Both the position numbers and the translations under genes were made by a program. A DNA stretch of 64,000 nt from Aptenodytes patagonicus (Eukaryota; Chordata; Aves; Sphenisciformes; Spheniscidae), in NCBI RefSeq assembly GCF_965638725.1, contig NC_134963.1, forward strand, positions 7,447,501-7,511,500, in the 5' to 3' direction. Under the pieces are notes generated by a model. The model did no database searches and was not told the DNA's origin. It saw only the letters and a program-made list of their open reading frames with translations. Below, in pieces: positions 37,097 to 46,413 of the stretch (position 1 is the stretch's first letter; every line of letters begins with the position of its first letter).

Positions 37097-37195
37097 CTAG
37101 TCCTTCTCTTCGCCGTGCGTAATGACATGGACAAGGTTTTTGTAATCCAGGTTGCCCGACATGTCTGGAGGGAAGGCTGCGAACATCTGATCGAT
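37097..37195 (-). CDS. MYL2: MYL2 coding exon 7 (last)
   Basis: Acceptor TTTTTCCCAG. It encodes IDQMFAAFPPDMSGNLDYKN and then LVHVITHGEEKD, with TAG stop at 37097-37099. Confidence 0.97.
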   Translation of the reverse strand: MDQMFAAFPPDMSGNLDYKNLVHVITHGEEKD

Positions 37196-40100
37196 CTGGG
37201 AAAAAGCCAGGGTGAAAAGGCTGCACAGAAGGGGTTTGTGGCTGGGGCTGGGAGGAGGTCTGGGGGTCTGTCAGGATGGAGGGCAAGGGAGGCTGGCAGA
37301 GGGTGGGAAGGAGCTCATACCTCTTCCTGGGAAAACCTCTCACCCTGTGTCATCAGCATTTCTTTGATGCTGCAAACAAGAGAGCGCAGTGAGCACCAGG
37401 GGGGTCTTGGTGGGGACACCCGCCCTCCCCCCCCCCAGGCACCCCTGCACTCACTAGGCGGATTTCAAGCCTTTCCCCTCTGGATCAAACACCTTGAACG
37501 CATTCAGGATCGTCTCCTCTGGGTCGGCACCTGTGGGTGACACGGCCACGGCCATTGGAGGTGGCAGAGGAGGAAGCCAGCTGCAGCCTCCTGCTTCCCC
37601 CATTCCCTGCAGGAATGTCAACCCCACAGCCCTCCCACGCCAGCCGGGGCCTTGCACGCGGGTGGTGGCACATAGAGGAGTAGATATAGGGTCGTGGTGT
37701 GTCTACAAAGCAGGCTGTGTCGCCATTGCCCTGGCATCCAGAGTCTATCTAATCTTTCGTGTGTATTTATAGAGCTCCAGGCACAGGCCCTCGGGGCCGC
37801 GTAGCCTCCTGGAGATCTGCAGGGAGGCTGCATGCCTTGGGTTGCATAAGTGATACAGGGTGCAGCCGGATGGGGCCATTGGGTCAAAGTCACGGTGTAG
37901 CCAGTGCCCTTGCCAGGGTGGTCGTCGGTGCTACCATTCGTGTCAGCAGGCTCAGAGGCACTGCAAGATCTGATCCTCTCTTTCTATGGGGACAGCAGTA
38001 TCACAGACTGTTGGTTTTTTTATAATGGCTGGGGAAACTGAGGCACAGAAACCAGCTCATAGCTCCCAACAGGTTGGGGAGACATGGGATGAGATCCAGG
38101 TCTCTGGACAGGCAGCCCCAGCCCTGCCTTTGGGACTGTTGGTATTGCAAGTCAGCATGAGTTTTGGGGCACAGGGTCCTCCCTGGGGACAGTTGCTCAG
38201 GGTACATGATGCTGAGTTTATCCTATCGGCAGTGTCTCAGAACGGGAAGGCAGGGAGAGCACCCAAGTCCAGGATTTGGAGGATGAGGACTGGAGCTCTT
38301 GGGGAGAGGGGTTGTTGCCAGTGATGGTCCCACCAAAGCCTCTGTCTTTGGGGGGGGGCCCTGTGCTGCTGCTGGGAGAAGGTGGCACTAAGGGATGCGG
38401 GAGGGATGGTTGAGGGAGATCATTTCACAGGTATCCTGTGGTTGTCCCCAGGTGTCACCTCTTGGCCATGGTGTGGGAGGCATCTTTGCTCTGACCCACT
38501 TCCTGGGCTCTGCATGCCGCAGTATGGCAGTCGGTGCCACCTGCCTTTCCTTTAGCAGCTCCCATCTGAGGCCTCCAAGGAGCCTCTGACGGGTCTCACC
38601 TGGAAGGGTGATGGAGGCCCTGGAGTTGGGTGGTTTCCCCAAGTGGGACAGGATATCAGTGGTGGTGTGGGTGCCCGCCGAGCCCCCCCCAGCTCCCCAG
38701 GTACCCTCTCACCCTTGAGTTTCTCCCCAAACATGGTGAGGAACACGGTGAAGTTGATTGGGCCGGGCGCCTCCTTTATCATCTCATCGATCTCCTCATT
38801 TTTCACATTCAGGCGCCCTAGGGGAGAGCAGCGTTGGGTGAATTGTGTGTCCCTATCTGGCTGCAAATGTGTGCAGACCTCCGGGCTCTGCTCTATGTGC
38901 CAGGGACTAAAGGACACACCATGGGAGCCTTGCCCTGGAGGTTTTTTCCACCACCCAAGAGAAGCAGCACAGCCCTGGGGAGCCACCTCCAACAAGGAAC
39001 GGCAGTAGCAGAAGTGAGGAAGGGAGAATCATATGCTGGCAGAGGACGGGTGGGCTGAACATCTCCAGCCCTGGTTTCTCAGGCTCCAGGATCACAGAAG
39101 AGAGGGCTGCACAGGACTGAGCTGTGCTGCTTCCTTGCCTTACCACACTGCCTCATGGATCTGCCTGCTTCAGCCCTCCTTGGAAGATGTTTTGGGTCAA
39201 AACCACCAGCGCTGTGGTTCCCCCTGGCCCCTGGTGTCAGAAGTGAACAGGACTGAATGCCTACATCCTTTTACCTGAGGTTGGGTTGTCTTTGGGACTC
39301 CCTGGACCCATCGCTGGTTCCTGCTGGTCTCCATGATGAGAGAGCCAAGCTCACAACTTCACAGCTTCCCACAAATCCCGTAAATCCCCCTAATGCCCGT
39401 ACACCCAGGGATGCCACGGGATGGGCACAGCCAGGTGCTTCTTAGCATGCGAGAAGTCATGGAGCATTTTGCTGTGTATAATCCAGGAGTTGGCTCTTCT
39501 CTAGTACCTACGGGATTAAACACCCACTGCTGCAGGAGCTGCTCTGAGTCACCCCGCGTGGGATCTCACTGGCTAACAGAAATGGTTTCGGATCAGGAGG
39601 TTTTCAGCAAAACAGGAGATCCAGTTAACCACTGGGGCTTGGTTAAATGGGGGCTCACGGCTGGTTTCTTTCTTAATAGGTCTAACATCGTCAGAGCTGT
39701 TGGGGAGGGTCCTAAAAGGGGGCTCACCGAGTGCAGCAAATGTGTCTCTCAGATCCGCCTTGTCGATGAAGCCGTCCCGGTTCTGATCCATGATGGTGAA
39801 TGCCTGGAAGAACAGGGGGAGAGCAGGGAGCACAGGGAGAGCTGTCGGCCTTTGCAAAGGCTTTAGTACCCTCCTCCTCCTCCTCCTCCTCCCATGGAGT
39901 TGGATGGGAACAGAGCGCTTCAAGCCCTGCACAGAATGGGGCTCTGGGGGTCCTCACCCAGCAAGGGAGCAACAACCATCACCCTAATCCAGCAGCAATC
40001 CTGGCCCCTGCACCCTTGGGTGATGTGGGGTGATGGCTTCCTACGGCGGCCCAAACCCTAATGCCGTACAGACCCTCTCCTTGGCCAAAGCCCTTTCGCC

Positions 40101-41526
40101 CCGGGATGAGACTAACTGGAGAGGACAGCCTGAGCCATCAGCTCCCTCAACTGGGACCAGTTATCCCTGTAACTGGGATCTGCACAGGACCATGTGCCAG
40201 CCGTGCAGGAGGTAAGTCGTGAAGAGCTCCTGGCACGGCAGGTGGGAGCTGGCTGGGAAGACATGCTCCTGCTCTCCTGGATGCTGCCAGCTCCTCTGCG
40301 GGTGCGGGCTCCTAAGAAGCTTTGAGGCGATGCCGTATTTAACAATGTCACTGAGTTGTTATTCGCACTTTTAAAATAAAATGACTCAAAACCAGGCATT
40401 CTGCCTCTTGTTGCAAACCAGCTGTCACCAATCTGAAAGTGCTGAGGAAAGAGCTGAAGGTCACATTGCATCAAGGACCCTCGGTCATGTCTACCAAACC
40501 CACCTACCTCTTTGAATTCCTGGATCTGGGCCTGCTCGAACATGGAGAAGACGTTGGAATTAGCACCTTCAATCCTCTTCTTGGCTTTCTTGGGTGCCTG
40601 CAGGGGTTCAAGTATGTATCACTAACTCACTGGCTTTTTATGGTGTGGAATAAAAGTATGAAACTACCCTATTCTTAGTTGTGAGTCCTTCACGGTAGCT
40701 CTGGGCTGGTGCTGCCACTGTGCTTGGGTGCCTGGTGGTTTCTCTGTGCATTGCTCAGCAGCTCTGGGTGCATGCAACCCTCCAAGATACTGAGGGGCGT
40801 TAAGATTCCTGCTTAAATTACAGCTCCATCTTTGCTTTCCTGATGAACTTAGCCTAATAGGTCCAAGGAAAGATGAGCTGGGAAATCGCTTCCCCACCAA
40901 AGGCTACGGCAGGTAAAAGGATGGGCACTGGGGTGAGATCTCCCCGTGTGGAAAGTCAGGTTTGGGAGCACACTGGTGAGGTTGCATGCAAGGGCTGTAG
41001 TCATTAGGTGCTTCCTTACCCTGCTGTGCCTCTTGCTAAGAACAAAGCACTCATTAAAATGTTTGCTTATTAAAAAATCTGTCTTCTCCTGCACTGAGGC
41101 TTGAAATAACCAGAAATGGCTTGACGTGTCTTTTAAACAGGAGCGGAGGACAGAGCTGCCCACCATCCCACTCTGCCCATAGTCCCTTGTTTCAGGGGGG
41201 TTTTGGGGGACACAACTGCCCTTCCTCTGGCTGCATGGAGGAAGGGAAATCAGAAGGATGGCATTTGGACCCCAAAGAGGTCTACCCTGGCTGGAAAACC
41301 CTGCTAGCGTGGGAGACACCTCTCTGTTCCCCATGGGATGCTGCTGATGCAGCCAGAAGCTCCCTGGCTTGCTCACCCCCTTTCCAGGGCAGGAGGGACC
41401 CTTGGCCGTCACATCTCTGTCGCCTCCATCGCTCCCTGCCTGTTAAAGCTACCCTGGTGAAAAAGCTAACAGATTTTGCTATTTTGCTTCTGCCTGCTGG
41501 AGCTTTGGGCTCTCGGTACTCACCAT
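37097..41526 (-). CDS. MYL2: MYL2, cardiac ventricular/slow myosin regulatory light chain (complete)
   Basis: Seven coding exons join in phase to give 165 residues. The protein binds the IQ2 region of the myosin heavy-chain neck in ventricular and slow muscle sarcomeres and tunes cross-bridge kinetics. Visible features are a basic N-terminus (APKKAKKR), the MLCK target Ser15 in GANSNVFSMF, and EF-hand 1 with a full calcium/magnesium loop DQNRDGFIDKAD (residues 37-48). The later EF-hands lack complete loops, as usual for the family. The tail is NLVHVITHGEEKD. Compared with human MYL2 (166 aa) it is one residue shorter at KGLKSAYIKEM (human KGVLKADYVREM), which agrees with the chicken cardiac form as I recall it. 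Introns of 704-1182 nt separate exons 1-5 and show no further genes. It is driven by the promoter at 41599-41652 and runs away from CUX2. Confidence 0.97.
37321..37369 (-). CDS. MYL2: MYL2 coding exon 6
   Basis: Acceptor TTGTTTGCAG, donor GAG|GTATGA, 49 nt. It encodes IKEMLMTQGERFSQEE and supplies the last base of the split Tyr codon. Confidence 0.96.
37455..37530 (-). CDS. MYL2: MYL2 coding exon 5
   Basis: Acceptor TCACCCACAG; donor TA|GTGAGT splits a Tyr codon. It encodes ADPEETILNAFKVFDPEGKG followed by LKSA. Reading past the donor gives an immediate TAG. Confidence 0.96.
38713..38817 (-). CDS. MYL2: MYL2 coding exon 4
   Basis: Acceptor CTCTCCCCTAG, donor G|GTGAGA, 105 nt. It encodes RLNVKNEEIDEMIKEAPGPI and then NFTVFLTMFGEKLK, almost invariant among vertebrate MYL2 proteins. 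Confidence 0.97.
39728..39803 (-). CDS. MYL2: MYL2 coding exon 3 (EF-hand 1)
   Basis: Acceptor CTTCCAG, donor G|GTGAGC, 76 nt. It carries the divalent-cation loop DQNRDGFIDKAD. Confidence 0.97.
39869..39893. repeat. (CTC)n trinucleotide microsatellite
   Basis: About eight CTC/CCT units in MYL2 intron 2, 66 bp upstream of exon 3 on the transcribed strand. Confidence 0.85.
40508..40597 (-). CDS. MYL2: MYL2 coding exon 2
   Basis: Acceptor ACCCCTGCAG, donor GAG|GTAGGT, 30 complete codons from APKKAKKRIEG to QIQEFKE. It includes the phosphorylatable Ser15. It has no start codon, so the ATG must come from exon 1. Confidence 0.97.
41524..41526 (-). CDS. MYL2: MYL2 coding exon 1 (ATG codon only)
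   Basis: Minus-strand GAAGCC ATG|GTGAGTAC supplies the start codon immediately followed by a strong donor. It joins in phase 0 to exon 2 (GCA CCC). It lies about 75-80 bp downstream of a TATA-like element, and the rest of the exon is 5' leader. The human gene has the same arrangement. Confidence 0.9.
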
Positions 41527-41598
41527 GGCTTCACACAGCTGCCGATGTTGCTGCGAGAGGCGTCTCGGAGGCAGTCCCTCGCTTCCCCTGCGTTGAAA

Positions 41599-41652
41599 CA
41601 ATAAATACATCCCACTCTGGGTTAAAAATAACCCCATGCCCACTTTTGGCTG
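41599..41652 (-). promoter_or_regulatory. MYL2: MYL2 cardiac core promoter (HF-1a, MEF2/HF-1b, TATA-like)
   Basis: Read on the minus strand, CCAAAAGTGG (HF-1a) is followed by GGGTTATTTTTAACCC (HF-1b/MEF2) and then ATGTATTTATTG, a TATA-like box at about 41600-41610. The order, spacing and sequence closely resemble the HF-1 element of the rat MLC-2v promoter, which directs ventricular expression. Transcription would start near 41575, about 50 nt before the start codon. Confidence 0.85.
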
Positions 41653-44540
41653 TAATAGGTAAGTTAGCCGCCCCCAACTCTGTTGTCTCTGACTTTCTCT
41701 GTCCCTCTCTCTCTAATCTGGAATAGCAGCTTGTTGTTGTCACTAGCTGACGTGACATGTGAGCCAGAGAGGGTTTCAAGGTTAACGAAGTGCCAGGCGG
41801 CCCCACAGCTCCCACACTGGAGATGCTGACCGGCGGTGGGGACTGCACCGGAGCAATCCCACCTGCGTTTGTCACTCGGGCTGGGGCCGGGCTTTACCCC
41901 TCCGCTGGGACATGCAGGGAGGACTTGGCCTGGAGGGACCCCCAGCTACAGTCCCCCAAGCCTTGGGACAGGGATGTTTTGCCTCGGTCCTGCCAGGCAT
42001 CTTTGGGAGCCTTGATGCCCCATCGCAGTGTTGGCATGGCAAAGCTGGGTGCTGCTCGGCTGCCGGAGGTGGAGAGGCCTCGCTGTCCTGGGTGCAATGG
42101 GGTCCCATCACTTGTGATGCTCGAAAAGCAGAAGCAGCTGTCTGGCCACTCTGTCTCTGGCCAAAGGGGACCATCCCTGCCGCAGTGCCAGCTCAGATGC
42201 AGCGCCCCATCTGAGAGTGCCGGGACGAGGCTGGAGGCGGATGCTGAGCTCCCGCAAAGCCAGGCAGGCATGCAGGGCTCCTCTCTCATGTGTCACCCCC
42301 CACCGAGGCACCTGTCACCCAGTTAAGCCAAACACTTGTTCGCCCTGGTCCTGGCGAGATGCACACAATTAACTCTCCCCATCCCGGTCTCTGGCAGCCA
42401 GTGCGGGGCTACATCCTGCAGCGCCCGGGAGCACTGGCACTCACGCCGCCCAGCTGCCACGACTCACCAGCCCAGGCACGGCACGGCTGCCCTGGCCAGA
42501 GGCTGCATTTCTGCAGCGGGAGCCACTGAACCGTGGGCAGGCAGACAGCAACCCTGCAAAACCTCTGCCAGGGTCCACTGCCCTCATGGAGCAGAACTAC
42601 TGGCTATCGGGACCGGGCCGTTTGGCAGTTCTGTTTTGTCTTCAGTATTTTTAGTCTGTTAATTTTATCTCCCCTCCCTCTCGCCTTGCCCTGGTGGCGT
42701 GGGCGTGCTGGGGTGGGAATGGTGCTGGCAGCCCAACGATGCCTGTCAGCCACCGCCGCAGCCCCCCAAGCTCTGCCGTGCCTGGCATGGCCCTGACCCG
42801 GTGGCTGGGGCGCAGGGGGCTGCTGGCCTCACTGCCTGCACCACTGCCCGGCATTGTCCCCTCCGCATGCTGAGGAGGCTGGTGGGTGAACGGGGAGGGC
42901 TGGGACAGGGCTGGGAACAAAAGGCAGCATGAAATGGGATCCCCAGAGCTCTGGGTTCTGCCCAGACACTGCCCTTGTTCCCCCAGAGGACACAAATATC
43001 ATGTTTAATCCCTGGCACTCGCCGCTTGGTTGCACCTCGATGCCCTGCTGCCACGGCTGAGCCAGCCAGGGTGGCATTACGGGGAGGATTTAAGTAGGCA
43101 GCAGGGAAATGCATAGGGAAAAGTGCCCGGAGAGGAGAAAACTCCTGATCCAGGAATGACTGCCTCATCTGGATGAAGCTGCAGCTGAGGGAAGGGATTT
43201 CAGGATGGGTTTTGGGGTCTGTCTGAGCAAAAGGGCAGGCAAGAGAGCCGAGGGGCAGAGCTGGGGTAAGAACCAACCCTGGGCATGCAGGCACAGCCGG
43301 GGATGAGTGGGATCAGTCTCAGCGCAGACGCTCCCTCCTCCTGCCAAGTTCAGCTGGATTCATTGGCCAGCCGAGCCCAATTACCTTAATTTGTGGCATT
43401 AAGGAAAAATCCATAAGCATCAGGGAAGTGATGTGTAGCAGTTTAACGGGACCGGTTGGCCATGGAGCCGCCGGCACTGCCTGGGTGCAGCCCATCCCTG
43501 GCTCCGCGTCCGTGCCAGGGCATGGCTGGTGGCATGGGAGGCAGCCCTGGAGCTGCGGAGATTTCCCAGAACATTTTTTTTTGGGGGGAAAGCACTGTTT
43601 CTACCTGCCCAGCCTGGAAGAGATCAGACCTCAGTCTGTCCCCGGTGTTGCCCACGTTGTGGTTGGGGGTGAGATGATGGCTGAGGGCTTCAAGGGGCCG
43701 GCTGCAGTGAGCGTGGCACAGAAATTCTGGCCAGGAATGGGGTGCAGATGGCTGCCTGTGTTTCTGCCGTAATTTGAAAGACGGTGCATCTGCTCCGCTG
43801 CTCACTTCTCGCTGTTCAGACGTAATCCTCTGTGCTGCACGGGCTGGATCCTGACCCCCGGTAAGGACCCCGGTCCAGCCTAGGGATGGAGGCAGCTCCG
43901 AGCACATCTTTTCCTTCTCCTGCTGTGAATATTGGGGGACTTACTGGCATCCAGGAAAAAAATGAGTGCTTTAAATATATATGTATGTACATATATGCCT
44001 ATACAGCTCTGTAGCGAACAAAAGAGCTGTTGGGAAGTGGCTGCAGCCTGTGAATGGATGTCAGGGAATAACACATGTATCTGTGCCATGGCAAAATCAA
44101 GCATCTTCCCTTCTTATCTGCAAAGGAGTCTGTGTTTTACATGAAAAAGCCTTTCTAATTAATAGGACAGCCCCTCTTGAGCTCGATTAAAAAATGGAGT
44201 CAAAAGGATTTGATTAACCCCGCTCTTTTCAAGGCGCGTTCTCTGCCTGAGCGAGACGTGTGCCTGCGCCTGAGTCAAGTCCTGCCCGTGGCCGATAACG
44301 GGCTCCCTTCGTCCCAGGGAGCCCGGCAGCATCGTGCCCACAGGTAGCCCTGAGTTTGGACATTGATGGAACTGATTTGGGGGTGTCCCAGCCCCAGGGC
44401 TGCCCAAGCGCGGCCGCGTTGGCATGCCGGGATGCTCCAGAGCCAGCCTGTGCAGCCGCTCGCTCCACGCTGTTGCCGTTTCCTTATGAATATCTTTTGC
44501 TCCAACCGATATTTTTTTCTGCGATCAGATACATTTGACT

Positions 44541-44811
44541 AAACTAATACATATGTATACACGCCGGTACGTTCCCATTCAAACCAATGTAAATCACCTT
44601 TGACCAATACATTTTCCTGGGAAATCAATGCATTTTAACACTGGATAATATTTATGAAATTGAATTTTTTATTGAAGCTAATGCAATTCTCTTCTATTTT
44701 ATGCATTTTTATTAAACTAATGCATTTTAAATTAAACTGTTGTATATTAACTACAATGGCTGTTGGTACTTACAGTAAAATAATATATGTTTGCTGAAAT
44801 CAATACATATT
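44541..44811. repeat. Degenerate AT-rich repeat with about 20-bp period
   Basis: The motif AAAYYAATRCATTTT recurs at 44541, 44581, 44602, 44622, 44675, 44714 and 44797, with weaker copies between. Most intervals are close to 20 nt or multiples of it. The clearest adjacent pair starts at 44714 and 44734. It looks like a decayed minisatellite rich in ATGCAT/TAATGCA cores. Confidence 0.6.
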
Positions 44812-46110
44812 CCAAACCTAGGAATTTCCAGTTAACAAGGCTATATCAAGTATAACAAATGCATGTAGCTACTTAATTTGATGCTTATATACACTGGCTG
44901 GTATATTTGTTTATTGGTAATGATTATTTTTAAGGAAGAAAGCTTATTAAAGGTAGAAAGATGGATTGCTGTGCAGCTCAGAGCTGCAGTTTGAAGCCAG
45001 CGGTGGTGGCCACCACGTCCCTGGTGCTCACACTGAGGGGGGCCATAGGGGTGGCCCGCGTGTCCCAGTGCTGGCTGGTGGCTGAAGCCCATCTCCTCTG
45101 CCATGGACAGCCTCTGCACCCTTGGCCACATCCCTGCACCTTGGCTCCCACTGCGTGGGGGTTTGGGGGCATCCTTCCCTTTTTTTCAGCTCGCCCTTGC
45201 TCGGCATGCTCCCCCCTCGCACCCCCTTTCTGCTGGCAGTGTTTTCAGGAGCTTTTAAAGGGTTTTATCCATCTCCCCTTGGTGTTCAGAAGGTTTCAAT
45301 GTTTAACAGCTTATTCCAGACAGACTTAATTTAGCAGCTTTGCCTGATTCAGCTCCATTTTCACTCGGAAGGATATATCACCGCAGTAATGTTCAGGAGG
45401 ATTTGCCCAACTCAGGGGTCTGGGTAAGAGCTGCCACCCGCAAAACAGAGCTGCAGGCCAGCTGGCCTCAGGGCAGGGCAGGTGATGGGGATGAGGACGG
45501 ACGATACCCCCATCCCTGAGCTGCTGGCTCATCCCGGGGATGTGCCCTGCGCTGTGCACAGGATGCGGCCCCAGGAGGAGGTGGCTGTCCTGGCCTCCCA
45601 AGCCACGGCGTTGACGGGGGAAAGCCATAAATAGCAACATTATCCGCCCTGCGCACGCTGAATGGCGCCATAGTTGAGATAATTTGGGCGAAGCAATAAA
45701 AGAGGAAAATTAATTAAAGAGCATGTGCTAATTGTGGGGGGAATGTGCCTGGAAATAAGTAGCCTTGTCAGAAATGCAGCCGGTGGAGGGGCCCAGGCAC
45801 CCTCCCCGTGCATCCTAGGGCACCCAGGGGGGCACCGAGGGCTGAGGCCGGGCACAGCTCAGTGCACGCTCTGCAGGAGCCGCGGTGGGCATCGAGGAGA
45901 GATGGAGGGTGCTGTGCCCCCCCGGTGTCTCACCCTGCGCACTCCTGTGCTCCCCATGTCCCCCCCATGTCCCTTAGTGTCCCCCTAGGGGTGTGCCCCC
46001 GCGGTGTCCAGCCGTGCCCCCCCCCCAGCTCCTCGGCGTCCCCCAGTGCCCCCCGTGTCCCGCCGTGCGCCCCCGGCCCGGCTCGGCGGGACGCGCTGCA
46101 GATACCGCGG

Positions 46111-46129
46111 CGGCCGCCAGGTGGCGCCG
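46111..46129 (+). promoter_or_regulatory. CTCF-like binding site
   Basis: CGGCCGCCAGGTGGCGCCG agrees with the CTCF core (CCASYAGRKGGC followed by GC) at nearly every position. It sits in a short CpG-rich block between MYL2 and CUX2, directly before the G-rich minisatellite. Binding is inferred from the motif alone. Confidence 0.6.
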
Positions 46130-46164
46130 TTGTAGCGGGCGCGGTGCGGGCGCTGCCCGGTCCC

Positions 46165-46413
46165 CGGCGGGGCGGGGGGAGAGGGGCAGGGAGAGGGGCG
46201 GGGGGAGAGGGGCAGGGAGGAGGGCAGGGAGAGGGGCAGGGAGAGGGGCAGGGGAAGAGGGCAGGGAGAAGGGCGGGGGGAGAGGGGCAGAGAGGGGGGC
46301 AGGGAGAGGGGCAGGGGAAGAGGGCAGGGAGGGGGGCAGGGGAAGAGGGCAGGGAGAGAGGGGCAGGGGGGAGAGGGGCTGGAGGCAGAGGGCAGACTGC
46401 AGGGAGAGGGGAG
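46165..46413 (+). repeat. G-rich minisatellite (GGGCAGGGAGAGG units)
   Basis: About 250 bp of nearly pure purine on the plus strand is built from GGGGCAGGGAGA and GGGGAAGAGGGCAGG variants. Dense runs of three or more G give strong G-quadruplex potential. Open frames across it in either strand translate to low-complexity Gly/Arg/Glu or Pro/Leu/Ser and are artefacts. Confidence 0.9.
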
